From an uncultured Lachnospiraceae bacterium (lineage in GTDB: Bacteria; Bacillota; Clostridia; Lachnospirales; Lachnospiraceae), in contig CANDAG010000006.1 of NCBI GenBank assembly GCA_947382625.1, forward strand, positions 62,001 through 126,000: a DNA stretch of 64,000 nt, given 5' to 3'. The notes beneath the pieces were generated by a model, which was not told where the DNA came from, searched no databases, and saw nothing but the letters and a program-made list of their open reading frames with translations. Position numbers and translations under genes: made by a program. Positions 16,673 through 25,184 of the stretch are shown here, in pieces. Position 1 is the first letter of the stretch; the number at the start of each line of letters is the position of its first letter.

Positions 16673-17311
16673 ATGATTACCGGTATGGCGAACACAGTTT
16701 TATATTTAAAAGCAGAACAGAATGCGGAGGTGATGGAAGAGCGTGTGAGCGTGAAGGACATCGCCTCCGTTTATTGTGCAGATCGGGCGGTATGCGTTAA
16801 GGCAGAGTCTCTGACGGTATATAAATTCAGTGAAAAGGACAGAAAGCGACAGGTGATCAGTATCTTAAAGGTGATCGAGCTGATCGAAAAGGAGTGTCAG
16901 GGAGTCACCGTTGAGAGTCTGGGAGAAAATGCGATATTGATCGAGCTGGTCAATGTAGACAGGCATAAGGGATTTCTCCAGTGGCTGAAGCTGACGTTCG
17001 TGTCGGCGGTCAGTTTCTTTGGAACCGGCTTTACCATTATGGCTTTTCACAATGACATCAGCATCAACAGGATATTTTCCCATGTATATGAGCTGGTGAT
17101 GGGATATCCGTCGGATGGATACAGTATTTTGGAGGTCTCCTATTCCATTGGGCTGGCTATAGGCATTATCCTGTTTTTTAATCATATCGGAGGCAGAAGG
17201 ATCACCAAGGATCCTACCCCTATTGAGGTAGAGATGAGAGTTTATGAGACAGATGTGAATAAGGCTCTCATCGAGACGGCAGACAGGGAGGGGAAGACCA
17301 TAGATGTTTGA
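16673..17311 (+). CDS. spoVAA: Stage V sporulation protein AA
   Basis: SpoVAA is part of the spore inner-membrane SpoVA complex. The 212-residue product has a soluble N-terminal half starting MANTVLYLKAEQ with the strand-rich segment VSVKDIASVYCAD, then two C-terminal membrane helices (about 105-122 and 155-172: SYSIGLAIGIILFFNHIGG). This order fits SpoVAA. It overlaps spoVAB by 8 nt. The ATG at 16673 is close to its AAAGG; the in-frame ATG at 16685 is the alternative start. Confidence 0.82.
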   Translation: MITGMANTVLYLKAEQNAEVMEERVSVKDIASVYCADRAVCVKAESLTVYKFSEKDRKRQVISILKVIELIEKECQGVTVESLGENAILIELVNVDRHKGFLQWLKLTFVSAVSFFGTGFTIMAFHNDISINRIFSHVYELVMGYPSDGYSILEVSYSIGLAIGIILFFNHIGGRRITKDPTPIEVEMRVYETDVNKALIETADREGKTIDV

Positions 17312-17813
17312 GAATGCAGAGCTTTTAAAGCAGATCTTTATGGGAGTATGCGGACTGAGCTTCGGCCTCCTTGCATCCGCGGGAGTCTTTACCGTGCTTG
17401 TGTCTGTGGGTCTGATCCCCCGGTTTGCAGGAAAAATGCATGTGGCAAAAAAGGTGTTCGTGCTGGAGGAGGCCGTGGTATTCGGCACTCTTTTTGGAGG
17501 CTTTTTAAGCGTTTTTTCTGAATACGGCCATTTGGGAGGCTTTATCCTCTCAAGACAGGTATTTGGAGAAAATACAGTGCTGATCTGGAAATGGATCGGC
17601 AGCAGTCTGTTGGTCCTCTGGGGAATCTTTGCAGGGATGTTTGTGGGCTGCCTGGCACTTGCTATTGCAGAGATGCTGAATTCAATCCCTATTTTTGCCC
17701 GCCGGATCGGCTTCAGGCACGGGCTGGGACTGGCGATCGGGGCAGCCGCCTTCGGAAAGCTTTTGGGAAGCCTTATTTACTTTGCGAAGGGGATTTATAT
17801 GTCGGGCTTTTAG
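17304..17813 (+). CDS. spoVAB: Stage V sporulation protein AB
   Basis: The 169-residue, four-helix membrane protein has SpoVAB features: GLSFGLLASAGVFTVLVSVGLIPR, LEEAVVFGTLFGG, and GCLALAIAEMLNSIPIFARR near the C-terminal helix. It is translated with spoVAA (8-nt overlap) from the sigma-G-like promoter at 16596-16625. spoVAC, spoVAD and spoVAE are elsewhere in the window. Confidence 0.88.
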   Translation: MFENAELLKQIFMGVCGLSFGLLASAGVFTVLVSVGLIPRFAGKMHVAKKVFVLEEAVVFGTLFGGFLSVFSEYGHLGGFILSRQVFGENTVLIWKWIGSSLLVLWGIFAGMFVGCLALAIAEMLNSIPIFARRIGFRHGLGLAIGAAAFGKLLGSLIYFAKGIYMSGF

Positions 17814-17842
17814 ATCAATAAGGTGATTTGCTTTTGATGGTA

Positions 17843-17871
17843 TTGAAAAATCCTTCCATTCCGATTACAAT
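17843..17871 (+). promoter_or_regulatory. Sigma-A-type promoter for the 17902-20021 gene run
   Basis: TTGAAA (17843-17848), a 17-nt spacer and TACAAT (17866-17871) lie 31 bp before the small gene at 17902. The preceding bases (17816-17838, ATCAATAAG...TTTTGAT) look like a shortened remnant of the dispersed hairpin. Confidence 0.6.
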
Positions 17872-17901
17872 AGATGCAGGCAGAGGAAAGGCGGGAAAGA
17901 G

Positions 17902-18132
17902 ATGCGGCAGATGGAATTTAAAATGGAACGTCCGGGGCTTCTTAAGGAAGGAGACGAGATCACAGTGACGGAAGGACTGCTTCCCAGTAATTATTATTAT
18001 ACCATTGACCCATCCCTTGCCATGTCAGGAAATATTCCTTTCAGGGAAAGGATGCTTGCCAGAAACGGACGGGTGGTGAGCATCATCGAAAACGAGAGAG
18101 GATTTTATGTAACTGCGGAATTCGATGAATAG
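17902..18132 (+). CDS. Small protein of unknown function (76 aa)
   Basis: I do not recognise this 76-residue protein. It is predicted soluble, with no signal peptide or membrane helix. Its pattern (ERPGLLKEGDEITVTEGLLPSNYYY, then RERMLARNGRVVSIIENERGFYVTAEFDE) alternates short strands and loops, like a small beta-barrel. It has its own promoter at 17843-17871 and AGGAAAGGCGGGAAAGAG upstream. RidA follows 61 nt later and may be in the same transcript. Confidence 0.65.
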   Translation: MRQMEFKMERPGLLKEGDEITVTEGLLPSNYYYTIDPSLAMSGNIPFRERMLARNGRVVSIIENERGFYVTAEFDE

Positions 18133-18193
18133 GCAACGGACAGTAAACTGTCCTTATGTCGGCAACAGACAGCAACAGAACAAGGAGGAAGAG

Positions 18194-18568
18194 ATGTTAA
18201 CAAAAGTATCTACAGAAAAAGCGCCGGCGGCGATCGGACCTTATTCTCAGGGGATCATTGCAAATAATTTTCTGTTTGCATCAGGCCAGATCCCGATCGT
18301 GCCTGAAACAGGAGAGGTTGCACAGGGGGATATCACCGTGCAGGCCGGGCAGGTCATGAAGAATGTGGGAGAGGTGCTTGCGGCGGCAGGAACAGATTTT
18401 GAAAATGTGGTAAAGACCACCTGCTTTTTGGCCGACATGGCTGATTTTGCTGCGTTTAACAGTGTTTATGAGAAATACTTCACAGGAAAGCCGGCCAGGA
18501 GCTGTGTTGCAGTGAAGGAGCTTCCCAAGGGCGTATTGTGTGAGGTTGAGGTCATTGCGGCAGTATGA
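18194..18568 (+). CDS. ridA: RidA family enamine/imine deaminase
   Basis: RidA hydrolyses reactive 2-aminoacrylate and related imines made by PLP enzymes. The 124-residue product has the family pattern: AAIGPYSQGIIANNFLFASGQIP, VVKTTCFLADM, FAAFNSVYEKYF and PARSCVAVKELPKGVLCEVEVIA, including the substrate-binding Arg in PARS and Glu near the C-terminus. I start at ATG 18194 after AAGGAGGAAGAG; the longer frame from 18125 has no ribosome binding site. It overlaps the kinase-like gene by 4 nt. Confidence 0.93.
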   Translation: MLTKVSTEKAPAAIGPYSQGIIANNFLFASGQIPIVPETGEVAQGDITVQAGQVMKNVGEVLAAAGTDFENVVKTTCFLADMADFAAFNSVYEKYFTGKPARSCVAVKELPKGVLCEVEVIAAV

Positions 18569-19074
18569 GTAATGTAATATTGATCGGGATGCCGGGGGCG
18601 GGGAAAAGCACCGTAGGAGTGGTGCTTGCCAAGAAGCTGGGGTACAGGTTTCTTGACTCCGACCTGGTGATCCAGGAAAAATGCAGGAAACTGCTTTACC
18701 AGCTCATAGACGAGCGGGGCGAAGCAGGTTTTCTTATGCTCGAAAATGAGATCAACGCGGGAATCCGGGGGGATAAAATGGTGATCGCCACAGGCGGCAG
18801 CGCTGTTTATGGAAAAGAGGCCATGGCTCACTTTAAGGAGATCGGAAGGATCGTTTATCTGAGCCTTCCCTATGCGGAACTGGAAGAGAGGCTTGGAGAT
18901 CTCCATGAGCGGGGAGTGGTGATCAAAGAGGGAAGCACCCTCCGGGATCTGTATGAGGAAAGGACAGTGCTTTACGAGAAATATGCGGATATCACAATAG
19001 ACTGCAGCGGCAGGAATATCCGGAGTATCGTGGAGGAAATCAGTAGCAGTCCGGGGAGATCAAAACGCATATGA
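18565..19074 (+). CDS. Shikimate-kinase-like P-loop kinase
   Basis: The 169-residue protein has the AroK fold: Walker A GMPGAGKST (8-16), D31-S-D33, the glycine loop ATGGS (75-79), and a C-terminal LRDLYEERTVLYEKYADI resembling the shikimate kinase lid/helix. Two shikimate-contact positions differ from AroK: the 'FR' arginine is replaced by FL (L57) and the third glycine of GGG is serine (S79). It may therefore phosphorylate another small molecule. It is translationally coupled to RidA before and to the EamA transporter after, not to aromatic-pathway genes. Confidence 0.75.
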   Translation: MSNVILIGMPGAGKSTVGVVLAKKLGYRFLDSDLVIQEKCRKLLYQLIDERGEAGFLMLENEINAGIRGDKMVIATGGSAVYGKEAMAHFKEIGRIVYLSLPYAELEERLGDLHERGVVIKEGSTLRDLYEERTVLYEKYADITIDCSGRNIRSIVEEISSSPGRSKRI

Positions 19075-20021
19075 AAAAAATATTATTACTGTTAACGGCG
19101 CTGATCTGGGGCGTGGCCTTTGTATCCCAAAGTGTGGGAATGGATTATATGGGGCCCTTTACCTTTAACGGTGCAAGGTTTCTTATGGGCAGTGCAGTGC
19201 TGCTCCCGGTGATAGTCTTCCGAAGAAAAAGGGCTGCCCGGAGGGAAGCAGAGAGAGTGGAAAGCAGTGCGGTGACGGAAAGCAGGCCAGCATCAGAAAG
19301 CGGGACTGCAGCCGGTAAGACCGCCGTCATCGGCGGCATCTGTTGCGGCCTTGCCCTTTGTCCGGCTGCCCTTTTTCAGCAGTTTGGCATTATGTATACC
19401 ACTGTCGGAAAAGCAGGATTTATTACGACTCTTTATATTATCATAGTTCCTGTGATCGGGATTTTCATGAAAAAGAAGCCCGGCGCCAGGATCTGGGCGG
19501 GAGCTGTGCTGGCGGCCTTCGGCTTTTATCTGCTCTGTATGAAGGAAGGGTTTACCCTGAGCAGAGGAGACGCTCTGGTGTTTATCGGAGCTATTTTGTT
19601 TTCCATACATATTTTAGTGATCGACTACTTTTCTCCAAAGGCGGACGGGGTGGAGATTTCCTGCATCCAGTTTTTGACTGCGGGAGTCATTAGCAGTATC
19701 CTTGCATTTGTATTCGAAAAGCCGGAGCTTTCCGGGATGATAGATGGAATTATCCCTCTTGCCTATGCGGGAATCCTTTCTTCCGGCGTGGCTTATACCC
19801 TTCAGGTGATCGGACAGCGGGATACGGATCCGGCGGTGGCCTCCCTTCTGCTTTCCATGGAATCCGTGTTTTCGCTGCTGGCAGGCTGGGTGATCCTGGG
19901 ACAGGCGTTAAGCGTAAGAGAGCTTGCCGGATGCGGACTGGTATTTGGGGCAGTGATCCTGGTACAGCTTCCTGAAGGCAAAAGGTCCCGGGGAGAAAAG
20001 GGACAGTCCGGGAAAGCCTGA
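19071..20021 (+). CDS. EamA/DMT family transporter
   Basis: The 316-residue protein has ten membrane helices in two EamA repeats. The first begins LLLTALIWGVAFVSQSVGMDYMGPFTFNGARF; the second includes GDALVFIGAILFSIHILVIDYF and ends with VASLLLSMESVFSLLAGWVILGQ, typical of drug/metabolite exporters. A basic, Ser/Glu-rich loop lies at about 45-80. The start overlaps the kinase-like gene by 4 nt. The substrate is unknown. Confidence 0.9.
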   Translation: MKKILLLLTALIWGVAFVSQSVGMDYMGPFTFNGARFLMGSAVLLPVIVFRRKRAARREAERVESSAVTESRPASESGTAAGKTAVIGGICCGLALCPAALFQQFGIMYTTVGKAGFITTLYIIIVPVIGIFMKKKPGARIWAGAVLAAFGFYLLCMKEGFTLSRGDALVFIGAILFSIHILVIDYFSPKADGVEISCIQFLTAGVISSILAFVFEKPELSGMIDGIIPLAYAGILSSGVAYTLQVIGQRDTDPAVASLLLSMESVFSLLAGWVILGQALSVRELAGCGLVFGAVILVQLPEGKRSRGEKGQSGKA

Positions 20022-20154
20022 TAAAGTCTGAAAAAGCCTGAAGAAGTCAAAATAGTGCAATAAAGAGTCAAGCAGGGGCAAGAATTTTTTCATTACAGAT
20101 AATATAATGTAAGGAAAAGAAGCGCAAAAGGGTGGAGCGAGAGGAGGATATGTT

Positions 20155-22443
20155 TTGTTCGGAAAGCTGAAAAATTATCAGGTATCAGGCGGAAGGGTCA
20201 CTTTTGAGTTCGAGGGAAGCGATGGACTAAAGCCCTGTGTGGAGGTGATCACCGATACCATTTTTAACGTGTTTGTAGATTATGACGGTCTGGGCCACAG
20301 GAGCAGGGCAATAGAAGAAGGATTCGGAGAACAGGCTGTTTTTGGGCAGCTGCCTCAGAAAGAAGCGGAAACAGAAGTGAAAAAAGAGGGATCCGCAGTT
20401 GTTATCCGCAGTAAGAAGGTGACTGCAAAGGTCAATGACGGATTCGCCGTAGATTTTTATGACAGGGAGGGCAATCCCTTAAGTCTTGCCTGGCGGGGGG
20501 AACGCAAAGAAAAGACCGGTCTTTCCGAGAGGGAGCTTGCCATGCTGGCCGGAGAAGGCCATGCCATATCCGGAAAGACAAAGGAGATCCGGGCAGAGGA
20601 GCGCAGAAGCCTGGACAGGGAAGACTGCATTTACGGTCTGGGTGATAAGACGGGATTTTTAAATAAGAGACATTATGAATATGTGATGTGGAATTCCGAT
20701 ATTCCGGATCCTCATGAGGATAATTTCAAGTCACTGTATAAGAGCATTCCCTTTATGCTTGTGCTGAAGCAGAAGGGAGTCTATGGTATTTTCTTTGACA
20801 ATCACTGTAAGTCCTTTTTTGATCTTGGAAAAGAAAGCGAGGACTACTACGTGTTTGGGGCAGAGGAGGGGAATCTTGACTACTACTTTATCGGCGGAGA
20901 TTCTCTGAAGGATGTGATCTCGGATTATACAGCCATGACCGGACGGGCCCCCATGCAACAGCTGTGGACCTTAGGCTACCATCAGTCCCGGTGGGGCTAC
21001 GAATCGGAGGAGAAGATCCGGGAGGTGGCAGAGGGACTGCGCAGGAATAATCTGCCCTGTGATTGTATCCACTTTGATATTGATTATATGGACAATTACA
21101 AGGTCTTTACATGGAATAAGGAAACCTATCAGGACGAGAAAAAGGTCATATCCGACCTGAAGGATATGGGGATCAAGGCGGTTACCATCATTGACCCGGG
21201 CGTGAAGGTGGAAAAGGACTACTATGTCTATGAGGAAGGCGTAGCTCAGGACTTCTTTGCCAGGGATACTGAGGGAGACATTTATGTCAATGCAGTATGG
21301 CCCGGAGACGCGGTATTTCCTGATTTCGGGAATCCTAAAGTGCGCCACTGGTGGGCTGAAAAGCAGAAATATCTTATCGATCTGGGAGTATCCGGCGTGT
21401 GGAATGACATGAATGAACCGGCAAGCTTCCGGGGACCTTTGCCGGACGATGTGGTCTTTACAGATGAGGACAGACCGGCGCCTCACTCTCAGATCCATAA
21501 TATTTATGGACACAATATGGCAAAGTCTACCTATGAGGGCTGGAAGGAGTACGCCGGCAAAAGACCCTTTGTGATCACGCGGGCCTGCTATAGCGGCTCT
21601 CAGAAATATACCACTGCATGGACAGGAGATAATCATAGTATCTGGTCTCATATCCGTATGATGATCCCTCAGATCTGTAACCTTGGTATGTCGGGCATGA
21701 ACTTTGTGGGCGCTGATGTGGGAGGCTTCGGAAGCGACGCCACACCGGAGCTGTTTGCAAGGTGGATCCAGGCGGGATGCTTTATGCCTCTTTTCAGAGA
21801 CCACTGCGCATTAGGCGGCAGACGCCAGGAACCCTGGCAGTTCGGTGAGGAGGTTCTTGCCATCAGCAAAAAATATATGGATCTGCGTTACGAGCTGCTT
21901 CCTTATTTATATGATCTGATGCATGAGACGGAGATGACCGGTATTCCCATGGTCCGTCCGCTGGTATTGGAGTATGAGGCGGATGAGAATGTAAGGAACC
22001 GGAATGACGAGTTTATGCTGGGAGATCGGATGCTGATCGCTCCGGTAGTGGAGCAGGGGGCGAGAGAGCGGATGGTTTACCTTCCGGAAGGGATCTGGTA
22101 TGATTACTGGACGGGAGAACGCAGGGAAGGCGGGAGCTTTTTTGTGAAGGAAGCGCCTCTCGATGTGTGCCCTGTTTATGTAAAGGCGGGAGCCGTGATC
22201 CCTAAATATCCGGTCCGGCTGCATGTAGGAGAGGATAAGGATGATCTGCTGATCCTGGAGGCTTATCCCGGGGAAGGAACCTACGGACATTATCAGGATA
22301 ACGGCCAGGACTTCGGATACCGGCAGGGTGAATTCAACGAATATAAGATTTCCAACCGGAACGGAGAAGTGACGGTGGAAAAGCAGCACCAGGGATATCG
22401 GGATTACGGGAAGATAGAGGTGGTAAGGAGATTTTTTGGGTAA
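20155..22443 (+). CDS. GH31 alpha-glucosidase
   Basis: The 762-residue cytosolic enzyme is a GH31 retaining alpha-glycosidase, likely cleaving alpha-linked glucosides. Nucleophile D418 lies in GVWNDMNEPASF and the acid/base D492 in TAWTGDNHSIWSH; GRAPMQQLWTLGYHQSRWGY is also diagnostic. There is no signal peptide. The start is TTG at 20155, seven nt after GAGGAGG; the nearby ATG at 20150 is out of frame. No transporter is adjacent, so the gene is probably a single unit. A TATAAT (20103-20108) with weak -35 may be its promoter. Confidence 0.93.
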   Translation: MFGKLKNYQVSGGRVTFEFEGSDGLKPCVEVITDTIFNVFVDYDGLGHRSRAIEEGFGEQAVFGQLPQKEAETEVKKEGSAVVIRSKKVTAKVNDGFAVDFYDREGNPLSLAWRGERKEKTGLSERELAMLAGEGHAISGKTKEIRAEERRSLDREDCIYGLGDKTGFLNKRHYEYVMWNSDIPDPHEDNFKSLYKSIPFMLVLKQKGVYGIFFDNHCKSFFDLGKESEDYYVFGAEEGNLDYYFIGGDSLKDVISDYTAMTGRAPMQQLWTLGYHQSRWGYESEEKIREVAEGLRRNNLPCDCIHFDIDYMDNYKVFTWNKETYQDEKKVISDLKDMGIKAVTIIDPGVKVEKDYYVYEEGVAQDFFARDTEGDIYVNAVWPGDAVFPDFGNPKVRHWWAEKQKYLIDLGVSGVWNDMNEPASFRGPLPDDVVFTDEDRPAPHSQIHNIYGHNMAKSTYEGWKEYAGKRPFVITRACYSGSQKYTTAWTGDNHSIWSHIRMMIPQICNLGMSGMNFVGADVGGFGSDATPELFARWIQAGCFMPLFRDHCALGGRRQEPWQFGEEVLAISKKYMDLRYELLPYLYDLMHETEMTGIPMVRPLVLEYEADENVRNRNDEFMLGDRMLIAPVVEQGARERMVYLPEGIWYDYWTGERREGGSFFVKEAPLDVCPVYVKAGAVIPKYPVRLHVGEDKDDLLILEAYPGEGTYGHYQDNGQDFGYRQGEFNEYKISNRNGEVTVEKQHQGYRDYGKIEVVRRFFG

Positions 22444-22488
22444 AAAGTAAAAAAGGCAAAAACAAAACCATAAGTTTAAGATAATTCC

Positions 22489-22518
22489 TTGACGTGAACC
22501 CTTCCGGTAGCGTAGAAT
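22489..22518 (+). promoter_or_regulatory. Sigma-A-type promoter of the FecR-NHL-FecR cluster
   Basis: TTGACG (22489-22494), an 18-nt spacer and TAGAAT (22513-22518) precede the first FecR-domain gene by about 45 bp. The three genes that follow are spaced 25 and 16 nt apart and share this promoter. Confidence 0.55.
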
Positions 22519-22560
22519 AAAAGGTACTATTTTGCGCGGACAAGTATGGGGAGGGAGATA

Positions 22561-24108
22561 ATGAGGATAAAGGAAGTCAGGCAGCGGGGCATGAGCACTG
22601 CCGGGAAGAGATTTCACGGCAGGTGCATGCTGTTTGCAGGCGCGGCCGGCGTATTGCTTCTGGTACAGAATGTATTGCCGGCTGCGGCAGAGGATTCTGC
22701 CACAGCTGCCGTGATGCAGTTAATGAAAACAGAAGGGGATGTGTCTGTTTCTAACAGTTCGGGAAGAGGCATATCCCTTATTAAAAATATGAATTTATAT
22801 AACGGATACCGCACTGCGACAGAGGAAGAGAGCTATGCGTGGATTAATTTGGACAGTGAAAAGCTGGCTAAATTAGATGCTGTCAGCGAGGCGGAGATCC
22901 GCAAAAGCGGGAAGAAGCTGGAGCTCCTTTTGGACTCCGGCAATCTTTTTTTTAATGTGACAGAGGATCTGGAGGAGGATGAGACCCTTAACATCCGCAC
23001 GTCTACTATGGTGATGGGCATAAGAGGAACCAGCGGATGGGTTCAGGTGATAGACAGATATCATTCCCGGGTTTATCTGTTGGAGGGAGAAGTGACCTGT
23101 GTTGTATCTGATCCGTTGACGGGACAGGCTAAGACTACCGTTCTGAAAAGCGGCGAGATGGCAGAGTTCGTGGTCTATCCCGGAGAGCAGGAAACGGATA
23201 GATGCGATATTATAAGGCGGGGATATTCGGAAGGCGAAATTCCCGGAATGGTGTTGGAGGAATTGTCAGGAAATGATCTTCTGTGTCGGAAGATACAGGA
23301 TGCTTCCGGCATGGATGTGATGAGCTATGCAGCAGAGGCGAAGACGCGTCTGACCGGGGATCAGGAAGCAATGAGACAGAAACTGTCAGTGATCCGCGGT
23401 CTTTTAGAGGAGCAGGAGAATTATATTTCCAGGGATCCGGTGTGGGAAGCGGGAAATGAGTACCCACGGGTATCCCCGGAAGGAACGCCATCTTCCTCTC
23501 CCGGCGGGAACGGATATTATCCGGAAGGGGGACAAGGAGATACCGGATCGGGAGGCAGAGCAGGCTATGAGCAAGGAATAGAAACCGGAAATGAAACCGG
23601 TCCGGGAGTCAATGCAGGGGCAGGAACGAACCCGGGAAATAATACGGCTCCGGGATTGGATACACCCGCAGACGATTCCAATGATACGGATACGCCTGTT
23701 GCGGCAGCAACATCCGCACCGACTGCTGCAGTGACACCGGCACCTACAGCTACAGCAACATCTGTACCTACAGCAGCGCCCACGCCGACTGCTACAGCGG
23801 TACCTGCCGCCACGCCGACGCCTCCTGCCAATACGGTAACTCTTACAGGGGATGCTGCGAACCCGGTAACAGTGGATGACGTGAAAAAGGCATTTGAAAA
23901 TGGCGCCGGTCAGGTGGTGGTAGACGGACCTCTGACAGTGGAATCACCGAATCCGGACGGTTCGGTCTCTTTTGAGATTCCGGAGGGTGGTGAACTTATT
24001 GTAAACGGTGATCTGACGGTCGTATCCGGTTCGGAGGTTGTCGTGAATGGCTCCCTGGAGGTGGAGGGAGACCTGATCAACGACGGAGAGATCATAATAG
24101 GGGAGTAA
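22561..24108 (+). CDS. Secreted FecR-domain protein with Thr/Pro-rich linker
   Basis: The 515-residue protein has a signal sequence (about 18-43, ending LPAAAEDS), then a FecR domain (about 50-205). Visible FecR parts are MKTEGDVSVSN, RTATEEESYAWINLD, LELLLDSGNLFFNV, NIRTSTMVMGIRGTSG and VYLLEGEVTC. A Pro/Thr/Ala linker (about 378-425) precedes a small strand-rich tail that ends in repeated 'VNGxLxVxG' units. No LPXTG or extra membrane helix is seen, so the anchor is unclear. It is paralogous to the protein at 25185-29129. I prefer ATG 22561 (GGGGAGGGAG upstream) over 22546. Confidence 0.8.
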   Translation: MRIKEVRQRGMSTAGKRFHGRCMLFAGAAGVLLLVQNVLPAAAEDSATAAVMQLMKTEGDVSVSNSSGRGISLIKNMNLYNGYRTATEEESYAWINLDSEKLAKLDAVSEAEIRKSGKKLELLLDSGNLFFNVTEDLEEDETLNIRTSTMVMGIRGTSGWVQVIDRYHSRVYLLEGEVTCVVSDPLTGQAKTTVLKSGEMAEFVVYPGEQETDRCDIIRRGYSEGEIPGMVLEELSGNDLLCRKIQDASGMDVMSYAAEAKTRLTGDQEAMRQKLSVIRGLLEEQENYISRDPVWEAGNEYPRVSPEGTPSSSPGGNGYYPEGGQGDTGSGGRAGYEQGIETGNETGPGVNAGAGTNPGNNTAPGLDTPADDSNDTDTPVAAATSAPTAAVTPAPTATATSVPTAAPTPTATAVPAATPTPPANTVTLTGDAANPVTVDDVKKAFENGAGQVVVDGPLTVESPNPDGSVSFEIPEGGELIVNGDLTVVSGSEVVVNGSLEVEGDLINDGEIIIGE

Positions 24109-24133
24109 ACGGTAAGAAGATAAGGGGATAGAC

Positions 24134-25168
24134 ATGGAAGAGAAGAAGACAGAGTTATCAAAGAAACAGCTGATCATAGGAAGTGCCGTGCTGGCAGTGA
24201 TCATTTGTCTGGCGGTTTGCCTGATCGTATTTTTGAAAAGACCGGAAGAACCTGCCATGGAAGCGGTAAGCACGCAGAATGGTACGGTATCACAGGCCAG
24301 TATTGTGGACATTATGTGCGAGCCGAGCGGGATCGTGGCTATGGAAGACGGATCTCTATTGATCACAGATGCCTACGATAAAGTGATCCTGCAGCTGAAG
24401 GATGGGGTAAGCAGCATATATGCCGGTGGAGAAACCGTAGAGGATGTTTACGGACAGCCTGTGGGAGGATATAATGATTCGGTTTCTGAGGAAAGCTTTT
24501 TCAGGAGTTTATGGGCAATCGCTCCTTTCCTGGAAGGATATGCAGTCTCAGATCCGGAAAATGATGTAGTCCGATATGTGGATGCCAATCTGGTACAGAC
24601 CTTAAACGGAAGCACCAGTGAGGATCTGGATATGACAGATATGGGATGGGTGGCCTTTCATCACCCCACTGGCCTTGCATCGGATGAAGAGGGAAATCTT
24701 TATATTTCGGATACGCTGGAGGGAGCTGTCAGAAGGGTAACTCCGGAAGGGGATGTGACCACCTTTGCATCGGAGCTTACAGAGCCTATGGGTCTTTGTT
24801 GGAAGGAAGGAGTGCTGTACATAGCAGAGACCGGCGCAAACCGGATCGTGAAGGTGGAAGAGGGGCAAAAAACAGTAGTTGCCGGAAGCGGCGTCGAGGG
24901 AATGGAAGACGGCCCTGCAGGCCGGGCTTCATTTTCGGTTCCTCAGGGGCTTACAGTGGATGAACAGGGAGCGATCTATGTCTCAGACACAGGCAACAGT
25001 GCGATACGCAAAATACAGAATGATGAGGTTTCTACTCTTCTGGCAAGAAATGTGGATGATATCGAGTCCTTCACTCCGGTTTCCCCCAGAGGATTGTTGG
25101 CGGACGGAAAAAGACTTTATGTTTGCGATACTTTTGCACAGAAGGTCTTTGTGATATCCATGGATTGA
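24134..25168 (+). CDS. Membrane-anchored NHL-repeat beta-propeller protein
   Basis: The 344-residue protein has one N-terminal membrane helix (about 12-34) followed by an extracellular beta-propeller. NHL-type blades are visible as repeated motifs: PTGLASDEEGNLYISDT, GLCWKEGVLYIAETGANRIVKV, PQGLTVDEQGAIYVSDTGNSAIRKI and RGLLADGKRLYVCDT. NHL propellers bind proteins or ligands; nothing shows catalysis. The gene lies between two FecR-domain genes with short spacers, so a common surface complex is likely. Confidence 0.85.
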   Translation: MEEKKTELSKKQLIIGSAVLAVIICLAVCLIVFLKRPEEPAMEAVSTQNGTVSQASIVDIMCEPSGIVAMEDGSLLITDAYDKVILQLKDGVSSIYAGGETVEDVYGQPVGGYNDSVSEESFFRSLWAIAPFLEGYAVSDPENDVVRYVDANLVQTLNGSTSEDLDMTDMGWVAFHHPTGLASDEEGNLYISDTLEGAVRRVTPEGDVTTFASELTEPMGLCWKEGVLYIAETGANRIVKVEEGQKTVVAGSGVEGMEDGPAGRASFSVPQGLTVDEQGAIYVSDTGNSAIRKIQNDEVSTLLARNVDDIESFTPVSPRGLLADGKRLYVCDTFAQKVFVISMD

Positions 25169-25184
25169 AAGTAGAGGGATCAGC

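Noticed and set aside
23565-23831. Ala/Val/Gly-rich minus-strand frame opposite the FecR linker
   Set aside because: It is the complement of the Thr/Pro/Ala coding repeats and has no start signal.
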